A DNA stretch of 64,000 nt from Cognatilysobacter xinjiangensis (GTDB lineage Bacteria > Pseudomonadota > Gammaproteobacteria > Xanthomonadales > Xanthomonadaceae), in assembly GCF_014651995.1 (NCBI RefSeq), contig NZ_BMXY01000001.1, forward strand, positions 248,001-312,000. The letters are read 5' to 3'. Below, piece by piece: positions 63,333 to 64,000 of the stretch. Every line of letters starts with the position of its first letter. Position 1 is the first letter of the stretch. A model generated the notes under the pieces. The model did not search any database. It saw only the letters and a program-made list of their open reading frames with translations, and was not told the origin of the DNA. The position numbers and the translations under genes are program-made.

Positions 63333-64000
63333 ATGAAACCTGTCCGTACCGCCCTGGCGGCCGCGCTGGCGCTCGCCGCGATGCCGGCTTTCGCGCAGAC
63401 CTATTCGTCGACCGTCTTCTTCGGTGACTCGCTGACCGATACCGGCTACTTCCGCCCGACGCTGGTGCAGGTCGCCGGCCCGTCGGCGGGCTCGGTCGGC
63501 CGCTTCACCACCAACCCGGCGCTGATCTGGGCCGAGTACCTGGCCGACTTCTACGGCACCAACGCCGCGCCGTCCAACCAGGGCGGGACCAACTACGCCG
63601 TGGGCGGCGCGCGCATCGGCAGCAACGGCTCGCAGGTCTTCGCGCCCGGCGTCGCCGTCACCGTCCCGTCGCTGCAGACGCAGGTCAACAACTACCTCGC
63701 CGCCAACGGCGGCCGCGCCGACGCGAACGCGCTGTACACGGTGTGGGGCGGCGCTAACGACCTGTTCGCGATCACCAACGCGGGCGCGCCGGTGAGCTCG
63801 CTCGCGACCGCGGTGAACGGTCAGGTCGCGATGGTGAAGCAGCTGTCGAACGCGGGCGCGCGCTACATCCTCGTTCCCACGCTGCCGGACATTGGCTCGA
63901 CGCCGGCCTTCCGTGCGCAGGGCGCCACCGCCCAGGCCACCGGCACCGCGCTGTCGAACCAGTACAACACCGCGCTGTTCGGCGGCCTCGCCGCCGCGAA
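63333..64000 (+). CDS. GDSL-type esterase, autotransporter-like (3' end outside window)
   Basis: 222 residues visible. Signal peptide MKPVRTALAAALALAAMPAFA, then block I FFGDSLTDTGYF with the catalytic Ser, NYAVGGARIG (block II) and VWGGANDLF (block III). The visible part fits the passenger of an EstA-like autotransporter; the beta-barrel end would lie beyond the window, so that part is inference. Divergent from thiS. Confidence 0.85.
   Translation, partial: MKPVRTALAAALALAAMPAFAQTYSSTVFFGDSLTDTGYFRPTLVQVAGPSAGSVGRFTTNPALIWAEYLADFYGTNAAPSNQGGTNYAVGGARIGSNGSQVFAPGVAVTVPSLQTQVNNYLAANGGRADANALYTVWGGANDLFAITNAGAPVSSLATAVNGQVAMVKQLSNAGARYILVPTLPDIGSTPAFRAQGATAQATGTALSNQYNTALFGGLAAA

Overview
The window is a very GC-rich bacterial chromosome segment dominated by one polar-flagellum gene cluster of the Xanthomonadaceae type (Xanthomonas/Lysobacter/Luteimonas-like). 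The taxonomic call rests on the gene order rpoN-vemR-fleQ next to fliE and downstream of fliC-fliD-fliS-fliT, on flhF/fleN/fliA/cheYZA at the end of the cluster, and on flgAMN divergent from cheV. Assignment to a genus is not possible from the sequence alone. No tRNA, rRNA or CRISPR array was seen.

Layout, in the direction of transcription of the flagellar block (minus strand, high to low coordinates). Around 45.3-48.3 kb, cheV and flgB-flgC-flgD-flgE on the minus strand diverge from flgA, flgM, flgN and a histidine kinase on the plus strand. At 35-42.8 kb lie flgF-G-H-I-J-K-L. Then come the c-di-GMP brake ycgR (34.3 kb), flagellin fliC, flaG, fliD, fliS, fliT, a degenerate PilZ protein, a LuxR-type response regulator, rpoN, vemR and fleQ (to 24.9 kb). 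A plus-strand integron-type integrase and a minus-strand GNAT acetyltransferase interrupt the cluster at 23.2-24.9 kb. From 23.0 kb down to the left edge run fliE-F-G-H-I-J-K, fliL-M-N-O-P-Q, a small periplasmic protein, fliR, flhB-flhA, an unknown membrane protein, flhF-fleN-fliA, cheY-cheZ and a truncated cheA.

Regulation can be read from the DNA. I find sigma54-type elements (GG-N10-GC in a TGGCACG-N4-TTGC context) before rpoN, fliE, fliL, fliR, flhF, flgB, flgF, flgJ and flgA. I find sigma28-type elements (TAAAGTTT-N11-GCCGATAA-like) before cheY, fliC, fliD and flgM. This matches a hierarchy of RpoN/FleQ first (basal body, hook, export) and FliA/FlgM second (filament, chemotaxis). Clear terminator hairpins follow flgE and fliC.

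Right of the flagellar block (48.3-64 kb) are more ordinary genes: a CPA1-type cation/proton antiporter, a GGDEF-EAL-REC protein with degenerate motifs, an M28 peptidase, mscL, an FAH-family hydrolase with a small membrane protein, a Rieske protein, an ECF42-type sigma factor cluster with two DGPF (YCII) and two VOC proteins, an SLC13/TrkA-C permease, trmB, thiG, thiS, and the start of a GDSL autotransporter esterase that runs off the right edge.

The most unusual points are: unknown genes inserted into otherwise conserved flagellar operons (fliQ/fliR and flhA/flhF), a solitary integron-type integrase in the cluster, three sigma54 elements placed so that the mRNA would be leaderless or nearly so, and a histidine kinase fused onto the flgM-flgN transcript with a possible c-di-GMP-type partner nearby.
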